Made by a program: the position numbers and the translations under genes. DNA of 23,470 nt from an uncultured beta proteobacterium (GTDB lineage Bacteria > Pseudomonadota > Gammaproteobacteria > Burkholderiales > Burkholderiaceae_C): positions 1 to 23,470 of the forward strand of contig CAIYQF010000210.1 of assembly GCA_903928325.1 (NCBI GenBank), written 5' to 3'. Below the pieces are notes generated by a model that searched no databases, had not been told where the DNA came from, and saw only the letters and a program-made list of their open reading frames with translations. Within the stretch, counting starts at the first letter, position 1, and each line of letters opens with the position of its first letter. Below, one piece after another: positions 22,144 to 23,470 of the stretch.

Positions 22144-23470
22144 CTAGGCCCGCAGGGCTTCTAGTGCCTCCGTGGCCGCCAACCATGCATCTTCCAGAAT
22201 TTGCAGCTCATCGCTCACGCTTTTAAGGCGTTTTCCAAGTTCAGCAATCTCGTGGGGTAGCGGGCTTTGGCTGAGTTTCCCCTCCAAGGCGGCGCCCTCG
22301 GCGCTGACCGTGGCGATGCGGGCGTCCAGGCGGGCAATCTCCGTCGTCCATTTGCGACGCTCATCCGGTGTGGCAACGGGTTTAGCGGGTTTGGCCGAGG
22401 CTTTGGCTTGCTGCTTGTTGAGCTGGTTTTGCGCTTCCTTGATGGCCTCGCGCTGGCGTTTGGCTTCGTCCAAGAGGTAGCGCTGGTAGTCGTCCAGGTC
22501 GCCGTCAAAGGGCGCCACACCGCCGCGTGACACCATCCAGAACTCGTCGCACACCGAGCGCAGCAAGGCGCGGTCGTGGCTGACCAGCATGACCGTGCCT
22601 TCAAACTCGTTGAGCGCCATGGCCAGCGCCTCGCGGGTGGCCAAGTCCAAGTGGTTGGTGGGCTCGTCAAGCAGCAGCAAATTGGGCCGCTGCCAGACAA
22701 TCATGCACAGCACCAGGCGCGCTTTTTCGCCGCCACTCATGCTGCCCACGGCCTGTTTAACCATGTCGCCGCCAAAGTTAAAGGTGCCCAAAAAGCTGCG
22801 CAAGTCTTGCTCGCGCGTCGCCTGGCCGGCAATGCGGCCTTCGGCGGTCATTTCCTTGACCAGGCGAATCATGTGTTCCAGCGGGGTGTCGGCCGGGCGT
22901 AGCACGTCAAGTTCTTGCTGCGCAAAGTAGCCAATGTTCAGGCCCTTGCCTTCGGTCACTTCACCGCCAATCGGCGCCAGGTCGCGCGCCACCGTCTTGA
23001 CCAGCGTCGATTTACCCTGGCCGTTGGCGCCCAAAATGCCGATGCGCTGACCCGCCAGTACCGAGCGACTGACGTTTTGCACGATCACGGTGGGCGGCGT
23101 ACCGTCTGGCGCGTCGGCGGGGGGCGGATAGCCAAAGCTCACACCCGACATCGACAGCATGGGGTTCGGCAGGTTGGCGGGTTCTTTGAACTCGAAGGTG
23201 AAGTCGGCATCGGCCAGCAACGGCGCGATCTTCTCCATGCGGTCCAGGGCCTTGACGCGGCTTTGTGCCTGCTTGGCCTTGCTGGCCTTGGCCTTGAAGC
23301 GGGCAATGAACTTTTGCAGGTGGGCAATCTTGTCTTGCTGTTTGGAGAAGGCGCTTTGTTGCAACTCCATCTGTTCGGCGCGCATGTCCTCGAACTTGCT
23401 GTAGTTGCCGCCGTAGCGTACGAGCTTGCCCGCATCGATGTGCAGGGTGACGTTGGTCACGGCGTCCAAA
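22144..23470 (-). CDS. yheS: ABC-F family ATPase, YheS-like, C-terminal part (5' end beyond window)
   Basis: The frame is open to the right edge, so roughly the first third (the first ABC domain) is missing. The visible 441 residues start just after the first domain's switch region (LDAVTNVTLHIDAGKL), then the linker with SKAKQAQSRVKALDRMEKIAP, close to E. coli YheS. The second ABC domain has Walker A GANGQGKST (147-155 of the visible part), signature MSGGEKARLVL, Walker B LLLLDEPTNHLDL and VSHDRALLRS, then FDGDLDDYQRYL as in YheS. A C-terminal coiled coil ends at LEALRA. An insert of about 11 Pro/Asp-rich residues lies in the second domain after SFGYP. ABC-F proteins have no membrane part and act on ribosomes. 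A TTG at the edge is not the true start. Confidence 0.92.
   Translation of the reverse strand, partial: LDAVTNVTLHIDAGKLVRYGGNYSKFEDMRAEQMELQQSAFSKQQDKIAHLQKFIARFKAKASKAKQAQSRVKALDRMEKIAPLLADADFTFEFKEPANLPNPMLSMSGVSFGYPPPADAPDGTPPTVIVQNVSRSVLAGQRIGILGANGQGKSTLVKTVARDLAPIGGEVTEGKGLNIGYFAQQELDVLRPADTPLEHMIRLVKEMTAEGRIAGQATREQDLRSFLGTFNFGGDMVKQAVGSMSGGEKARLVLCMIVWQRPNLLLLDEPTNHLDLATREALAMALNEFEGTVMLVSHDRALLRSVCDEFWMVSRGGVAPFDGDLDDYQRYLLDEAKRQREAIKEAQNQLNKQQAKASAKPAKPVATPDERRKWTTEIARLDARIATVSAEGAALEGKLSQSPLPHEIAELGKRLKSVSDELQILEDAWLAATEALEALRA

Noticed and set aside
22126..22170. Possible terminator between the small secreted gene and the ABC-F gene
   Set aside because: Only a short GCCC/GGGC stem is visible, with no T tract in either direction.
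1..23470. Mobile elements, CRISPR arrays, tRNA or rRNA genes
   Set aside because: No transposase, integrase, regularly spaced repeats, or tRNA/rRNA-like sequence was seen on reading both strands by eye.

Overview
The window reads as a chromosomal segment of a betaproteobacterium, most likely Burkholderiales and probably Comamonadaceae (Rhodoferax/Polaromonas-like). The reasons are moderate-to-high GC, the xseB-ispA-dxs order, a TakP-type TRAP system, and a DUF3138-like outer-membrane protein of a kind I associate with Burkholderiales. This placement is inference; no rRNA or tRNA is present. I see no insertion sequence, phage gene, CRISPR array or tRNA gene.

Region 1 (1-10380, + strand) is a polyamine uptake and catabolism locus resembling the Pseudomonas spu cluster. 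It holds the 3' end of a glutamine-synthetase-family gene, a SpuC-type putrescine aminotransferase, a lipoprotein PotF-like binding protein with a PotH/PotI permease pair, then a second PotF-like binding protein, one PotG/PotA-type ATPase and a second PotH/PotI pair, and finally a DUF3138-like outer-membrane beta-barrel protein. Two binding proteins and two permease pairs appear to share one ATPase. Putrescine would be imported, then either glutamylated or transaminated.

Region 2 (10391-13424, - strand) is a three-gene unit read right to left: a Rieske-type oxygenase alpha subunit, an EamA/DMT exporter (4-base ATGA overlap) and a 3-mercaptopyruvate/thiosulfate sulfurtransferase. A near-perfect 24-bp palindrome sits where the DUF3138 and sulfurtransferase genes converge.

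Region 3 (13637-16774, + strand) is the conserved xseB-ispA-dxs block: exonuclease VII small subunit, farnesyl diphosphate synthase and DXP synthase (isoprenoid precursor supply).

Region 4 (16909-21729) contains a TRAP solute-binding protein of the TakP type on the + strand, converging through a bidirectional intrinsic terminator on a - strand unit nhaD-dctQ-dctM. An Na+/H+ antiporter beside a TRAP transporter, which is typically Na+-driven, suggests a local sodium cycle.

Region 5 (21877-23470) has a small predicted secreted protein with a Lys/Glu-rich tail (+), then the C-terminal two-thirds of a YheS-like ABC-F ATPase (-) running off the right edge.

Most of the window is ordinary housekeeping and transport. 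The most distinctive points are the shared-ATPase double polyamine importer with an adjoining outer-membrane protein, the nhaD-dctQM unit with its binding protein on the opposite strand, the Rieske-DMT-sulfurtransferase unit with an enlarged Rieske loop, and the small secreted protein. I found no clear evidence of a wholly new system.
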